Origin: Portibacter lacus
GTDB lineage: Bacteria; Bacteroidota; Bacteroidia; Chitinophagales; Saprospiraceae
DNA: 64,000 nt
Assembly (NCBI RefSeq): GCF_021533215.1
Contig: NZ_JAJNKA010000006.1
Span: 62,001 to 126,000, forward strand
Direction of reading: 5' to 3'
Each line of letters opens with the position of its first letter. Within the stretch, counting starts at the first letter, position 1. A program made the translations under genes and the position numbers. The notes below the pieces were generated by a model, which was not told the origin of the DNA, ran no database searches, and saw nothing but the letters and a program-made list of their open reading frames with translations. Positions 16,294 to 25,310 of the stretch are shown here, piece by piece.

Positions 16294-16992
16294 ATGGACC
16301 AAATTGCATTAGTGACCGGCGCAAACAGAGGACTTGGCTTAGGCGTCGTGAAAAAATTACTTCAACTAGGATATACCGTCATTCTAACGAGTCGGGATCA
16401 GGTGAAAGGGCAGGAAGCAATAGAAGAATTAGACATTGACAAAAATAAGCTGTACTTCCAGCAGTTAGATGTAAGCTCTAGCGAAAGTATTAATAGATGT
16501 TTCGACTGGGTGAACACAAAATTCGGAAAATTAGATGTGCTTGTCAATAATGCTGGAATTAATTATGATACTTGGCAGAATGCAATGAATGCGGATCTAC
16601 AAGAATGCCATAAAACGATGATGGTGAATCTCTTCGGACCATGGGAAATGGCCCAGAAATTCTACCCACTAATGGAGAAGAATGGATTTGGCAGAATTGT
16701 CAATGTGTCAAGCGGAGCTGGATCATTAACCAATGAAGAAATAGGAACGCCTGGATATAGTATTTCTAAAGCAGCGCTAAACATGCTGACGATTAAGCTT
16801 GCTGGCCAAGCTAAAGGGAGTGGGGTGTTGATTAATGCAGTTTCTCCTGGATGGGTACGAACAGATATGGGCGGTGAAGATGCTGATCGGAGTATTGCTG
16901 AAGGAGCTGAAAGTATTGTATGGGCAGTGACCATTCCTGATGATGGCCCGCATGGTGGCTTTTTTAAAGATGGGAAGCGTTTAAATTGGTAG
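16294..16992 (+). CDS. Short-chain dehydrogenase/reductase, carbonyl-reductase type
   Basis: 232 aa from the ATG at 16294. Classical SDR features are present: cofactor motif TGANRGLG (8-15), NNAG (85-88), Ser140 in IVNVSS, and catalytic Tyr155 and Lys159 in GYSISK. The adenine-side sequence LTSRDQVKGQ suggests NADP(H). The closest general type is the carbonyl reductase family that reduces aldehydes and ketones; the substrate is unknown. The frame is open for 327 nt further upstream, but that stretch is antisense to the thioredoxin-like gene and not SDR-like, so it is rejected. The 3' end overlaps the convergent flavoprotein gene by 29 nt. Confidence 0.93.
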   Translation: MDQIALVTGANRGLGLGVVKKLLQLGYTVILTSRDQVKGQEAIEELDIDKNKLYFQQLDVSSSESINRCFDWVNTKFGKLDVLVNNAGINYDTWQNAMNADLQECHKTMMVNLFGPWEMAQKFYPLMEKNGFGRIVNVSSGAGSLTNEEIGTPGYSISKAALNMLTIKLAGQAKGSGVLINAVSPGWVRTDMGGEDADRSIAEGAESIVWAVTIPDDGPHGGFFKDGKRLNW

Positions 16993-18100
16993 CAAGAAAA
17001 TGTCCCATACTGAAGCAGGCTTGGAGAAGAAAACCGCCAGTAGGTGCATTCCAGTCTACCATTTCACCGACACAATAATGGCTAGGCTTTGCACGAAGCT
17101 GAAAATGCTCATCTAAATCTTTAACATGAATTCCCCCTGTCGTAGAAATCGCTTCTTCTATGGGTGCTGCAGATACAATCTGAATTGGCAGTTTTTTAAT
17201 GAAACCGGCAAGGATGTCGGACTGAGTCCATTCTTCTTTTGTGAGCTTGTTTCTGAGCAAGTTGATCGCTGTTTTGCTCAATTTTATATCTCTCTTAAGT
17301 TTGTTAGCTACATTTTTTTCTGAGGAAGATTTTAGTTTTTCTAATACTTCTGACTGGCTTAGGTGGGTTTTCAGGTCAATGTAAATACTCGCATTTCCAA
17401 TAAGTAATTGCTCTTGAATTCGCTGGCTATGTGCATAAATTGCATTTCCTTCTATACCAAATTTAGTTAAAACAACTTCACCTTTAATTTCTATGTTATT
17501 ACATTGTATTGATATGTTTTTCAATGGTTTACCTTCTATGAATGAAAGTAGATCTTTGTCCCATTTTACTTCGAAAGCACAATTCGCAGACTTGAATGGT
17601 ATGATGTTGTCAAAGTACTTCGTCCACTTCCCATCTGACCCTGTTACTGACCAGCTGGCTCCGCCTAATGCATAAACGACGATATCTGCTTCGATGTTAT
17701 TTTTCCATTCAACGCCATATTCTATTCGAACCTTATTTTGCTCTAAACGAGTTAGTATTGCCCTTAGCACTTCGATAGGTTTAATTCCTTTCTCAGGAAA
17801 TATTCGATTGCTTGAACCTTCGAAAGTTGGAATCCCTATTTTTAGTAACCAAGCTCTGAAATCTTCATTAGTGAAATTTCGAAGTGCTTGATCTAGAAAA
17901 CCTCTAGGTGTATATTGCTGAATCAGCAGATCCACAGGCATACCATGAGTGAGATTAAATCCACCCTTTCCAGCGACGAGAAATTTGCGGCCTAAGGCTT
18001 TATTCTTCTCATAAATAGTAACCGCATATTTGCTGGTGTCTAGAAAACATCCAAGTGCCATTGCTGCGGGTCCTCCGCCTATAATTGCGACACTTTTCAC
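16964..18100 (-). CDS. HI0933/BaiN-like FAD-dependent flavoprotein (TIGR03862 type)
   Basis: 378 aa. It has an N-terminal dinucleotide-binding motif (VAIIGGGPAAMALG) and the family motifs KALGRKFLVAGKGGFNLTHG, SNRIFPEKGIKPIEVL and a C-terminal GGIHVKDLDEHFQLRAKPSHYCVGEMVDWNAPTGGFLLQACFSMG. These fit the TIGR03862 subgroup of HI0933-like flavoproteins, which are related to BaiN and predicted to reduce C=C bonds; the substrate is unknown. Its ATG overlaps the stop of the upstream Gfo/Idh gene by 4 nt (ATGA type), so the two oxidoreductases form an operon. The 3' end overlaps the SDR gene on the other strand by 29 nt. Confidence 0.88.
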   Translation of the reverse strand: MKSVAIIGGGPAAMALGCFLDTSKYAVTIYEKNKALGRKFLVAGKGGFNLTHGMPVDLLIQQYTPRGFLDQALRNFTNEDFRAWLLKIGIPTFEGSSNRIFPEKGIKPIEVLRAILTRLEQNKVRIEYGVEWKNNIEADIVVYALGGASWSVTGSDGKWTKYFDNIIPFKSANCAFEVKWDKDLLSFIEGKPLKNISIQCNNIEIKGEVVLTKFGIEGNAIYAHSQRIQEQLLIGNASIYIDLKTHLSQSEVLEKLKSSSEKNVANKLKRDIKLSKTAINLLRNKLTKEEWTQSDILAGFIKKLPIQIVSAAPIEEAISTTGGIHVKDLDEHFQLRAKPSHYCVGEMVDWNAPTGGFLLQACFSMGHFLATNLNASHL

Positions 18101-19146
18101 AATTCTACTATTCTACCTTCACGGACTGAAGTATCAGCTGCAAGCACAATTTTAAGACTATTAATGGCGTCATTTAGATGCTCATCCAAGTTTACATTCT
18201 CTCGAATGGCTTGAAGGAAGAAAGCTTGCTCGAGGTCACAAAGTTCTTGATGATTAGGTTCAGTCTCTGTATTAATATATTCATCCAATTTTTCACCGTC
18301 TGTATGGTGAAAGAGGAGTTGAGAAGTTTTCACATGATCTTCTATGTCGGAACTCTTGGTTTCAGGTTCTATAATGCTGACGCTTCCTTCAGGTCCGATG
18401 ACATCTTTAACAAAATATGCCGTTTTGCTCATCATCGGTCCCCATCCTGACTCATACCATCCGATAGATCCATCCGCGAAGGTGACTTGGAGCATTCCGT
18501 AATTGTACATATTCGGGTCTATCTCCGAAGTTAAGTTAACCCCACTTGCATACACTTTGATAGGTTGACTTTTAGTCATCTGGCACATGATATCCACGTA
18601 ATGGACACCACAATCTACGATCGGTGACATCGAGGCCATGAGCATCTTATGGGTATTCCATAAGTCACCGTAGGATTGTTGATTAAGATTCATCCGCATA
18701 ACTAGTGGCTTACCAAGTTTCTGTGCCAATGTTATAAACTTAGTCCATGAAGGATGGTGCCTAAGAATATAGCCGATGACTACTTTTTTACTATTCTGAT
18801 CAGCTGCCTTCTTAATTTTTTCAGCGCCTTCTACTGTAGTTGCCATTGGCTTTTCTAGAAAAATGTGTGCATTATTCTCGATGCTAAATAATGCAATTTC
18901 TTCATGGGTGTCTGGATAGGTATTAATAGAAACGGCATCTGGCTTAGTCGTTTTTATGGCCTCCTTATAATCGGAAAAAGTCGCAACGCCTCCTAGTTCC
19001 GCTGACAGTTTATTTTTCGCCTCATCTGATCGTGCCACAAGCCCGACTAATTCGAATCCATCATTGTTAAAGTAAGAGATTGCATGAGACTTTCCCATAT
19101 TACCAACGCCGACGACTAAAACTTTTATTTTTTTCAACTCATTCAT
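18097..19146 (-). CDS. Gfo/Idh/MocA-family NAD(P)-dependent oxidoreductase
   Basis: 349 aa from the ATG at 19146. The Rossmann motif VLVVGVGNMGKSHAISYF opens the protein. It is followed by the family landmarks PDAVSINTYPDTHEEIA, the catalytic-type EKP motif (HIFLEKPMATTVEGAEKI) and HYVDIMCQM in the substrate domain. Members oxidise or reduce sugars, inositols or related hydroxy compounds. An in-frame start 27 nt further upstream is possible but lacks the tight start of the Rossmann fold. It is the first gene of a two-gene minus-strand operon with the flavoprotein (4-nt overlap) and is divergent from the FG-GAP gene. Confidence 0.9.
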   Translation of the reverse strand: MNELKKIKVLVVGVGNMGKSHAISYFNNDGFELVGLVARSDEAKNKLSAELGGVATFSDYKEAIKTTKPDAVSINTYPDTHEEIALFSIENNAHIFLEKPMATTVEGAEKIKKAADQNSKKVVIGYILRHHPSWTKFITLAQKLGKPLVMRMNLNQQSYGDLWNTHKMLMASMSPIVDCGVHYVDIMCQMTKSQPIKVYASGVNLTSEIDPNMYNYGMLQVTFADGSIGWYESGWGPMMSKTAYFVKDVIGPEGSVSIIEPETKSSDIEDHVKTSQLLFHHTDGEKLDEYINTETEPNHQELCDLEQAFFLQAIRENVNLDEHLNDAINSLKIVLAADTSVREGRIVEL

Positions 19147-19165
19147 TTGCCCAAAATATAAATAA

Positions 19166-19193
19166 TTGTTCAAAAAACTATTTTTTAACTTTA
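19166..19193 (+). promoter_or_regulatory. Promoter of the FG-GAP surface protein gene
   Basis: TTG (19166-19168), a 17-bp spacer and TAACTTTA (19186-19193) resemble the Bacteroidota -33/-7 consensus with one mismatch at the final position. Transcription would start near 19199, about 11 nt before the ATG at 19210. Confidence 0.6.
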
Positions 19194-19209
19194 GCCGTTA
19201 ATTAAGCAT

Positions 19210-21399
19210 ATGAGAAACATATTTACAATCTTATCTACGCTATTTGTTTTTAGTCTCTTAGGACAGAACAATCTTCCATTAGAAGTTGAGTTTACCAATT
19301 ATCTAAATCCCTTAACTGGCGGTTTTGAATCTCCACAGATTCAGCAAATTAACCTGAATGATGACGGGATGCTTGATCTAATGGTCTTTGATCGAAAGGG
19401 TAGTGTAATTAGGACATTCGTGTATGATGAATCTAATGAATTCAAGTATCGATATGCACCGGAATATGAAGAAGCGTTTCCTGCGATTCCTTGCTGGGTG
19501 AAAGTTCGGGACTTTAATGGTGATGGTGTAGATGATTTATTTACTTGTGGAGTGACGGATCCAGTGACAGGTGTGGAGGTTTTTATAGGAAGCAGAGAAG
19601 ATGGTAAGTTGAAATTCACGGCATATAATCATCCGAATGGGCCTTATAATATCATTTACTATGAGCGAAATGGAGATCACAAGCAATTGTATGTGGGAAA
19701 TAACGGAATACCAGGCATCAGAGATGTAGATGGTGATGGAGATGTAGATATTCTAGGATTTCAGCCTTCTGGAGGATATATGTATTACTTTAAGAACATG
19801 TCCCTCGAGCGTGGATATGGGTTAGATAGTTTAGTTTTCGAAAGAGTAGACGATTGCTGGGGTAATTTTTATGAAGGTGGTTTGATTCCAGATATTAAGC
19901 TTAATGCGGATAATGAATCATGCGCAATACCATTAGGATCTGAAACCGCTTCTACAAGGCATGAAGGAATTACAGTAACCGTATTTGATAAAAATGGAGA
20001 TGGGGTGCAAGATTTGCTAATCGGCGAAGTGAGTAGTTCTAATCTGATCTATGTAGAAAATGGGGGGACTGTTGATGATGCTTTCGCTACTTTTAAAGAG
20101 GTTGACTTTCCAAGTGATGATGTGCCAGTAGATCAGCAAATATTTGTTGGGAGTTTTATTGTAGATGTAGATCAAGATGGCGCGCAAGATATTTTGACTG
20201 CACCTAATTCGCAATTTGGGACGAATACGAATCAAATTTCATATTATCGTAATGTGGATTCCAAGTTTAAATTACAGCGCGAGGATTGGTTAGTCGGGGA
20301 GAGTGTAGATCTGGGGACTGATTCACATCCTGGGTTTATTGATCATAATGGAGATGGATTATTGGATATTGTCGTCGGATCTTATGGATTAATCGGCATA
20401 GATGGCGGCGCACAGACGAGGCTGTTTTTATTCGAGAACAAAGGAACAATTGATATTCCGGTCTATGAATTAGTTGATGATAACTATTTAGATTTTCTTG
20501 CATTCTCTGATTTTGATAAGTCTTATTCCCCAAGTTTCGGCGATCTGGATGGAGATTTAGATCTAGATATGATTCTGGGTACTTTAAGTGGTGACTTTAT
20601 TTACCTGGAGAATACAGCTGGAGTAGGGAATCCAGTCTCATTTGCAAACCCGATCTTCGATTATAAGATGTTGGATGCAAAGAATAACACCACTAAAGCA
20701 ACGATTGCAGATATTAATGATGATGGTCTCGGTGATATCATTGTGGGAGGTAGGAATTCGTATTCATTACCAGAAAGCATAGGTTCTTTTAAGTATTTTC
20801 CGAATGAAGGATCTGTGGGTTCTCCTGAATTTTCGAATGATAGTGCTGTTCTAGGTTTAGGAGCGGTCAATGTTAAAGACGCTGGTGTTAGTAGAGTATC
20901 AGCTACGCCAAAGTTTTATAGAAATGGTGATCAGATGTTATTGTTTGTTGGAAATGAAACAGGACGAATTGCCGTCTATGAAGTGAAAGAAGATGAACCT
21001 TACGAATTGCTATTTTCTGATTTATTAGGTCAATATTATGGCAGGCGTATGACCATTGATGTAGCAGATATCGATAATGATGGTTACCTAGAAATGGTAA
21101 CAGGAAATGAGAGAGGAGGCTTAAATTTCTTTAATACAGTAGTACAAGTTTCTGGAGAAATATCATCTAAGAAACCAAGTGCAAAACCTTCAGCTTTAAG
21201 TGTGTATCCTAATCCTGTAAGATCTCAATTGTTTATTGAGCCTTCCCAGTCTAATGTACATATTTACAATAACTTAGGTCAGTTGGTAGAGGTCTTGAGT
21301 GGTAATGTGTCAGAGATAAATGTAACCTCTTATGAGGCAGGTTTTTACTACCTACATACGAAAAATGAAATTGTAAAATTCATCAAGTTAGGAAGGTAA
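19210..21399 (+). CDS. FG-GAP/VCBS repeat protein with T9SS type A sorting signal
   Basis: 729 aa. A signal peptide (MRNIFTILSTLFVFSLLGQ) leads into a seven-bladed-propeller-like array of FG-GAP/VCBS repeats. Each has a calcium-binding type D-x-D-x-D-G loop: DVDGDGDVDILGF, DKNGDGVQDLLIGE, DVDQDGAQDIL, DHNGDGLLDIVVG, DLDGDLDLDMILG, DINDDGLGDIIVGG and DIDNDGYLEMVTG. The last 75 residues (SVYPNPVRSQLFIEP, VHIYNNLGQLVEVL, YEAGFYYL) are a type A C-terminal signal for the type IX secretion system, so the protein should reach the cell surface. The role is probably adhesion or substrate binding; no enzymatic domain is seen. The 3' end overlaps the convergent transporter gene by 17 nt. Confidence 0.9.
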   Translation: MRNIFTILSTLFVFSLLGQNNLPLEVEFTNYLNPLTGGFESPQIQQINLNDDGMLDLMVFDRKGSVIRTFVYDESNEFKYRYAPEYEEAFPAIPCWVKVRDFNGDGVDDLFTCGVTDPVTGVEVFIGSREDGKLKFTAYNHPNGPYNIIYYERNGDHKQLYVGNNGIPGIRDVDGDGDVDILGFQPSGGYMYYFKNMSLERGYGLDSLVFERVDDCWGNFYEGGLIPDIKLNADNESCAIPLGSETASTRHEGITVTVFDKNGDGVQDLLIGEVSSSNLIYVENGGTVDDAFATFKEVDFPSDDVPVDQQIFVGSFIVDVDQDGAQDILTAPNSQFGTNTNQISYYRNVDSKFKLQREDWLVGESVDLGTDSHPGFIDHNGDGLLDIVVGSYGLIGIDGGAQTRLFLFENKGTIDIPVYELVDDNYLDFLAFSDFDKSYSPSFGDLDGDLDLDMILGTLSGDFIYLENTAGVGNPVSFANPIFDYKMLDAKNNTTKATIADINDDGLGDIIVGGRNSYSLPESIGSFKYFPNEGSVGSPEFSNDSAVLGLGAVNVKDAGVSRVSATPKFYRNGDQMLLFVGNETGRIAVYEVKEDEPYELLFSDLLGQYYGRRMTIDVADIDNDGYLEMVTGNERGGLNFFNTVVQVSGEISSKKPSAKPSALSVYPNPVRSQLFIEPSQSNVHIYNNLGQLVEVLSGNVSEINVTSYEAGFYYLHTKNEIVKFIKLGR

Positions 21400-23014
21400 A
21401 TAGAAATTGAGCAATTAGAATTTTCAAGATGAGCGCTACTGGCAAAATCGTTGTATATCCAATGTTCGGAAGTTTGTTTCCTGCTCGATCATTTGCAAAA
21501 TCTAAGACTGCTGGTTGATTTGCTGCCATTCCAGATAGAATCGAAAATGGGATCTTAAGGATACGATATCCGATGATTAATAATAAGGCCGTAGAAACGA
21601 TAACGACTAGGAGCGAAGCCCCGAAAATCTGTAGACCATTTCCACTTGAAAAGGTAGAAATGAAACTATTTCCTGAATTGATTCCTATGCCTGCAAGCAA
21701 TAGAATGAGAGAAAATTGCCTTAGTGTTAGATTCGCACTATAGGGAAGAACCCACAGAATCGGTCCTGTCCTTCGTAATCCACCTAGGATAATAGAAACG
21801 ACCAATGGACCACCCGCATAACCTAGGGAAAAAGTGAAACCACCAGGAAAGCTAATTTCAAGCATTCCGATTAGTAGTCCGATCGTAATTCCTAGTCCAA
21901 AAGAAAATAAATTGACATGACTTATCTGATCATATGAATCGCCAAAAATGGTTGAAATTTCTTCTACATCTTTTCGCTGGCATACGATCCGAACTCTATC
22001 ACCCATTTCTATCACCGTATCATTACTTGCAATAAGGTCGATGTCTCCTCGCCTTACTCGGGTAACAATCATATTGTAATGCTCTGTCAAATTCAAAGAA
22101 GCAATAGACTTTCCAGCTACCTTTGGATTGGAAACGAAAATTCGTCTTTGGGTATATTGTGAAGTTTCGAATGATATTTTATGCTCATTTTCATGTCCGA
22201 GGATTGGGATGACACCTTCTAAGTCTTCTTCATCACCGACGATCATAATTTCATCGCCCTCATTTAGAATCGTGTTCCATGAGGTTAGGCTAGTAACATC
22301 TGAACTCTTTATCCTTCCGAATACGATATTCCAAGAATACTTTTTCATCAGATCTCGAATGGACTTGCCGTAGATGTCTGGATTTGCAATGATTACACTC
22401 GCATTCGTAGTATTTCTTTCCACTGGATAATCTCTCTTAAGCTTCTTGGCTTCTTCTTTAAAATTGACCTTAAATATTTTTTGGAAAACAACTAATGAGA
22501 AGAGAATACCAATTATAGCCATAGGGTAGGCAATGGAGTAACCGACTACCACATTTTCGTTGTATAAAGAAGCTAGAGTTGGGTCTGTTACTTTGTTATT
22601 GATGATATCAATAATGGAGGCTAATGCAGGAGTATTCGTTGTTGCACCTGCAAAGATACCAGCAGCCATGGCTTTATCTAAGTCTAAGAAATGGTAAACA
22701 CCATATACTAGGATCGCGGAAATAATTAGCATGCAAGCTATGAAGATCATGTCTTTGAAACCTCTTAGCTTAAAGGCTCTAAAGAATCCTGTAGCACTCT
22801 GAAGTCCCACCGTGTATACGAAAACTACAAGTCCAAGCAGTACAATGATTTGTGGAATCTTGATTTCTGGATTCAGAGCACCGAAAAATAAGCCTACGAA
22901 TAAAACTCCTGATACTCCAAAATTAATCCCTTTTACCTTAATGTTCCCTATTGCATAGCCTATAGCAGCTACAATGAACAATAGTAATAAAGGATTCTCA
23001 ACGAATATTTTCAT
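21383..23014 (-). CDS. AspT/YidE-type putative transporter with two RCK_C (TrkA-C) domains
   Basis: 543 aa. Two blocks of about five membrane helices (1-190 and 365-543) flank a cytosolic part with two RCK_C-like domains. The first is around SIRDLMKKYSWNIVFGRIKSSDV and NEGDEIMIVGDEEDLE; the second is around VAGKSIASLNLTEHYNMIVTRVRRGD and MGDRVRIVCQRKD. Membrane motifs include GIFAGATTNTPALASIID and GGPLVVSIILGGLRRTGP. This is the layout of the aspartate:alanine exchanger AspT and the uncharacterised YidE/YbjL proteins, so it is probably a carboxylate or amino-acid exchanger. It lies 35 nt after the adenine deaminase gene on the same strand and may be the last gene of that operon. Confidence 0.88.
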   Translation of the reverse strand: MKIFVENPLLLLFIVAAIGYAIGNIKVKGINFGVSGVLFVGLFFGALNPEIKIPQIIVLLGLVVFVYTVGLQSATGFFRAFKLRGFKDMIFIACMLIISAILVYGVYHFLDLDKAMAAGIFAGATTNTPALASIIDIINNKVTDPTLASLYNENVVVGYSIAYPMAIIGILFSLVVFQKIFKVNFKEEAKKLKRDYPVERNTTNASVIIANPDIYGKSIRDLMKKYSWNIVFGRIKSSDVTSLTSWNTILNEGDEIMIVGDEEDLEGVIPILGHENEHKISFETSQYTQRRIFVSNPKVAGKSIASLNLTEHYNMIVTRVRRGDIDLIASNDTVIEMGDRVRIVCQRKDVEEISTIFGDSYDQISHVNLFSFGLGITIGLLIGMLEISFPGGFTFSLGYAGGPLVVSIILGGLRRTGPILWVLPYSANLTLRQFSLILLLAGIGINSGNSFISTFSSGNGLQIFGASLLVVIVSTALLLIIGYRILKIPFSILSGMAANQPAVLDFANDRAGNKLPNIGYTTILPVALILKILIAQFLFTFLT

Positions 23015-23049
23015 ACCGCAAACTTACGACTAAAAAACAGGTGAAAAAA

Positions 23050-24678
23050 TTAAATTTGGCTAGAATAAAGATCAGTGATGTTAAAAGGACCTGAATCAAA
23101 GAGTCCTTTATCACTTAATTTTAATTCTGGAATGACTAATAACGCACAGAATGATAAAGTCATGAAGGGAGAAACCAATGAAGATCCTAATTGTTTTGCC
23201 TCCTGGTCTATTTTTTCATATTTGTCTGCAACAAGATAGCCATCTTCACTAGACATAATACCTGCGATAGGAAGCGGAAGCACTGCTGTAGATTTAGCAG
23301 AGGCCAATGAAACACCACCTTTAGACTCTATGATTAGGTTAATTGCGGTGACTATGGATTCGTCATTCGTACCCACTGCAATAATATTATGAGAGTCATG
23401 AGCAACGCAGGAAGCAATGGCACCTTCTTTTATACCGAAGCCATGAACAAAGCCGATTGCAGGTGGAGCTGTATGGTACCTATTCACTACAACCATCTTA
23501 AGGTAATCTTTTGATAGATCAGGACTTAGCTGGCCGTTATTGTTTAATACTTGGTCAATTATTTTCTTAGTAACCAGTTGCCCATCTTCTACTTTAATAA
23601 TCTTAACGGGAAGTCTTTTATCTGCAAGTTGAATCTGCTTAACCTGTATAGGAGCGCAATTGAAATTATTAATGATGTCTGATTCAACACTTGGAATGAA
23701 AGATTGACCATTTTCCGCCACCTTTTCACCGTTGATATAGGTTGCATTCACTTTGAAATTGACTAAGTCTTCGACAATACAGAAGTCAGCAGCATCATTA
23801 ACTTGTAGTAAGCCCATATCGATTTTATAATGCTGGACTGGTGTTAATGAGCAAGCTTTAAGGACATTCATGATATTGCAGCCATTAGCGACTGCTCTCA
23901 TTGCTAGTTGGTTAATGTGGCCTTTCGCTAGATCGTTGGGATGCTTGTCATCAGAACAAAGCATGATCTGATCAGGAAATTCATCGATTAATTCCCAGAG
24001 TGCATTGAAGTTTTTCGCTGCGCTACCTTCTCGGATAAGAATTTTCATGCCGAACTTCAATTTGTCTAAAGCTTCGTCTTTCGTAAAGCATTCATGATCG
24101 GTGTAGATGCCAGCAGATATGTATTGTTTCGCATCCTTACCTCTTAAGCCAGGTGCGTGTCCATCCACCGATTTATTTAACTTCAGCGCAAGATTTATTT
24201 TATCCATGACCAGCGGGTCTCTATGGAGCACTCCTGGATAATTCATCATTTCCGCTAGATATTTCACTTCTGGCCAGCTTAGGATTTCTTCTAAGTCTGA
24301 CAAATCTATTTCAGCACCTGCTGTTTCGAAAGATGTTGCAGGAACACAAGATGGTGCTCCGAAACAAAACTTGAAAGGTGTTTCTAATCCATTATCAATC
24401 ATGAACCGAACGCCTTCTTTTCCTAATACATTTCCGATTTCATGTGGATCAGAAACGGTCGCAATAGTTCCGTGACAAACTGCCATTCTTGCAAATTCAG
24501 ATGGAATAAGCATAGAACTTTCTATGTGAACATGTGCATCGACAAACCCAGGGATGATGTAGCGCTTCGGTGCGTTCTGAAGTTCTTGAATGTTTTTAAT
24601 CTGACCACTTTCGATGGTGATTTCTCCAGGAAAAATCCTAGATGCTACAACGTCAACAATTTGTCCTTTTATTTTCAT
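23050..24678 (-). CDS. ade: Adenine deaminase
   Basis: 542 aa, the normal length for AdeC-type adenine deaminases, which convert adenine to hypoxanthine and ammonia in purine salvage. The metal-binding amidohydrolase motif VDAHVHIESSM is near residue 50, followed by HGTIATVSDPHEIGNV, the substrate region DGHAPGLRGKDAKQYISAGI, and CSDDKHPNDL. The C-terminal domain has FVHGFGIKEGAIASCVAHDSHNI and the closing FMTLSFCALLVIPELKLSDKGLFD. Its ATG overlaps the stop of yggS by 4 nt and the deoxynucleoside kinase is two genes upstream, giving a nucleobase/nucleoside-salvage theme to the operon. Confidence 0.95.
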   Translation of the reverse strand: MKIKGQIVDVVASRIFPGEITIESGQIKNIQELQNAPKRYIIPGFVDAHVHIESSMLIPSEFARMAVCHGTIATVSDPHEIGNVLGKEGVRFMIDNGLETPFKFCFGAPSCVPATSFETAGAEIDLSDLEEILSWPEVKYLAEMMNYPGVLHRDPLVMDKINLALKLNKSVDGHAPGLRGKDAKQYISAGIYTDHECFTKDEALDKLKFGMKILIREGSAAKNFNALWELIDEFPDQIMLCSDDKHPNDLAKGHINQLAMRAVANGCNIMNVLKACSLTPVQHYKIDMGLLQVNDAADFCIVEDLVNFKVNATYINGEKVAENGQSFIPSVESDIINNFNCAPIQVKQIQLADKRLPVKIIKVEDGQLVTKKIIDQVLNNNGQLSPDLSKDYLKMVVVNRYHTAPPAIGFVHGFGIKEGAIASCVAHDSHNIIAVGTNDESIVTAINLIIESKGGVSLASAKSTAVLPLPIAGIMSSEDGYLVADKYEKIDQEAKQLGSSLVSPFMTLSFCALLVIPELKLSDKGLFDSGPFNITDLYSSQI

Positions 24679-25310
24679 CTTGCTCCGAATAATAAACTAC
24701 CGATTCTAATCATTGTACTGCCTTCTTCTATGGCAATCTTGTAGTCTCCTGACATGCCCATGGAAATTTCATTAAATCCGGGATCGTTTTTAAAGTGGGT
24801 TGCCTTTATTTCGTTGTTATAGAGCACTAAGTTTTTGAATTCGTTTCTTACTTGATCCGTATCTTCTGTGAATGTCGCCATTCCCATTACACCTTTGAAA
24901 TTAAGGTTAGGATACTTCTGTACGTCAAGGTGCTTTACTAAATCATCAAATTCAAATCCATATTTTGTTTCTTCCTTCGCAATCTTAAGTTGAAGCAAAA
25001 CATTTATCTTTCTGTTATTCTTAGCAGCTTCTTGATCAATAATTCCTAAAAGTTTGAAACTATCTGCTGACTCGATCATATGGACAAAGGGAGCAATGTC
25101 TTTAGTTTTTTTAGATTGTAAGTGGCCAATAAAGTGCCATTCTATATCTTTGGGAAGATGCTTATGTTTTTCTACTAATTCAGTAACTCTGTTTTCTCCA
25201 AATATTCTTTGACCTTTATGGTAAAGGTCTTCAATCGCACTTTCAGGTTTTGTTTTAGAAACGGCGACTAGGGTAGCTTTCAGTTGAGATAATTCTTTAA
25301 AATAATCCAT
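24675..25310 (-). CDS. YggS-family pyridoxal-phosphate homeostasis protein
   Basis: 211 aa from the ATG at 25310; a GTG 9 nt upstream is also possible. It has the single-domain alanine-racemase-like barrel of the YggS/PROSC family: LVAVSKTKPESAI with the PLP-binding Lys, GQRIFGENRV, DIEWHFIGHLQSKK, LLQLKIAKEETKYGF and the phosphate-binding end ISMGMSGDYKIAIEEGSTMIRIGSLLFGAR. The family balances free PLP and affects amino-acid metabolism; no catalytic reaction is proven. The start overlaps the end of the deoxynucleoside kinase gene by 14 nt, and the stop overlaps ade by 4 nt. Confidence 0.94.
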   Translation of the reverse strand: MDYFKELSQLKATLVAVSKTKPESAIEDLYHKGQRIFGENRVTELVEKHKHLPKDIEWHFIGHLQSKKTKDIAPFVHMIESADSFKLLGIIDQEAAKNNRKINVLLQLKIAKEETKYGFEFDDLVKHLDVQKYPNLNFKGVMGMATFTEDTDQVRNEFKNLVLYNNEIKATHFKNDPGFNEISMGMSGDYKIAIEEGSTMIRIGSLLFGAR

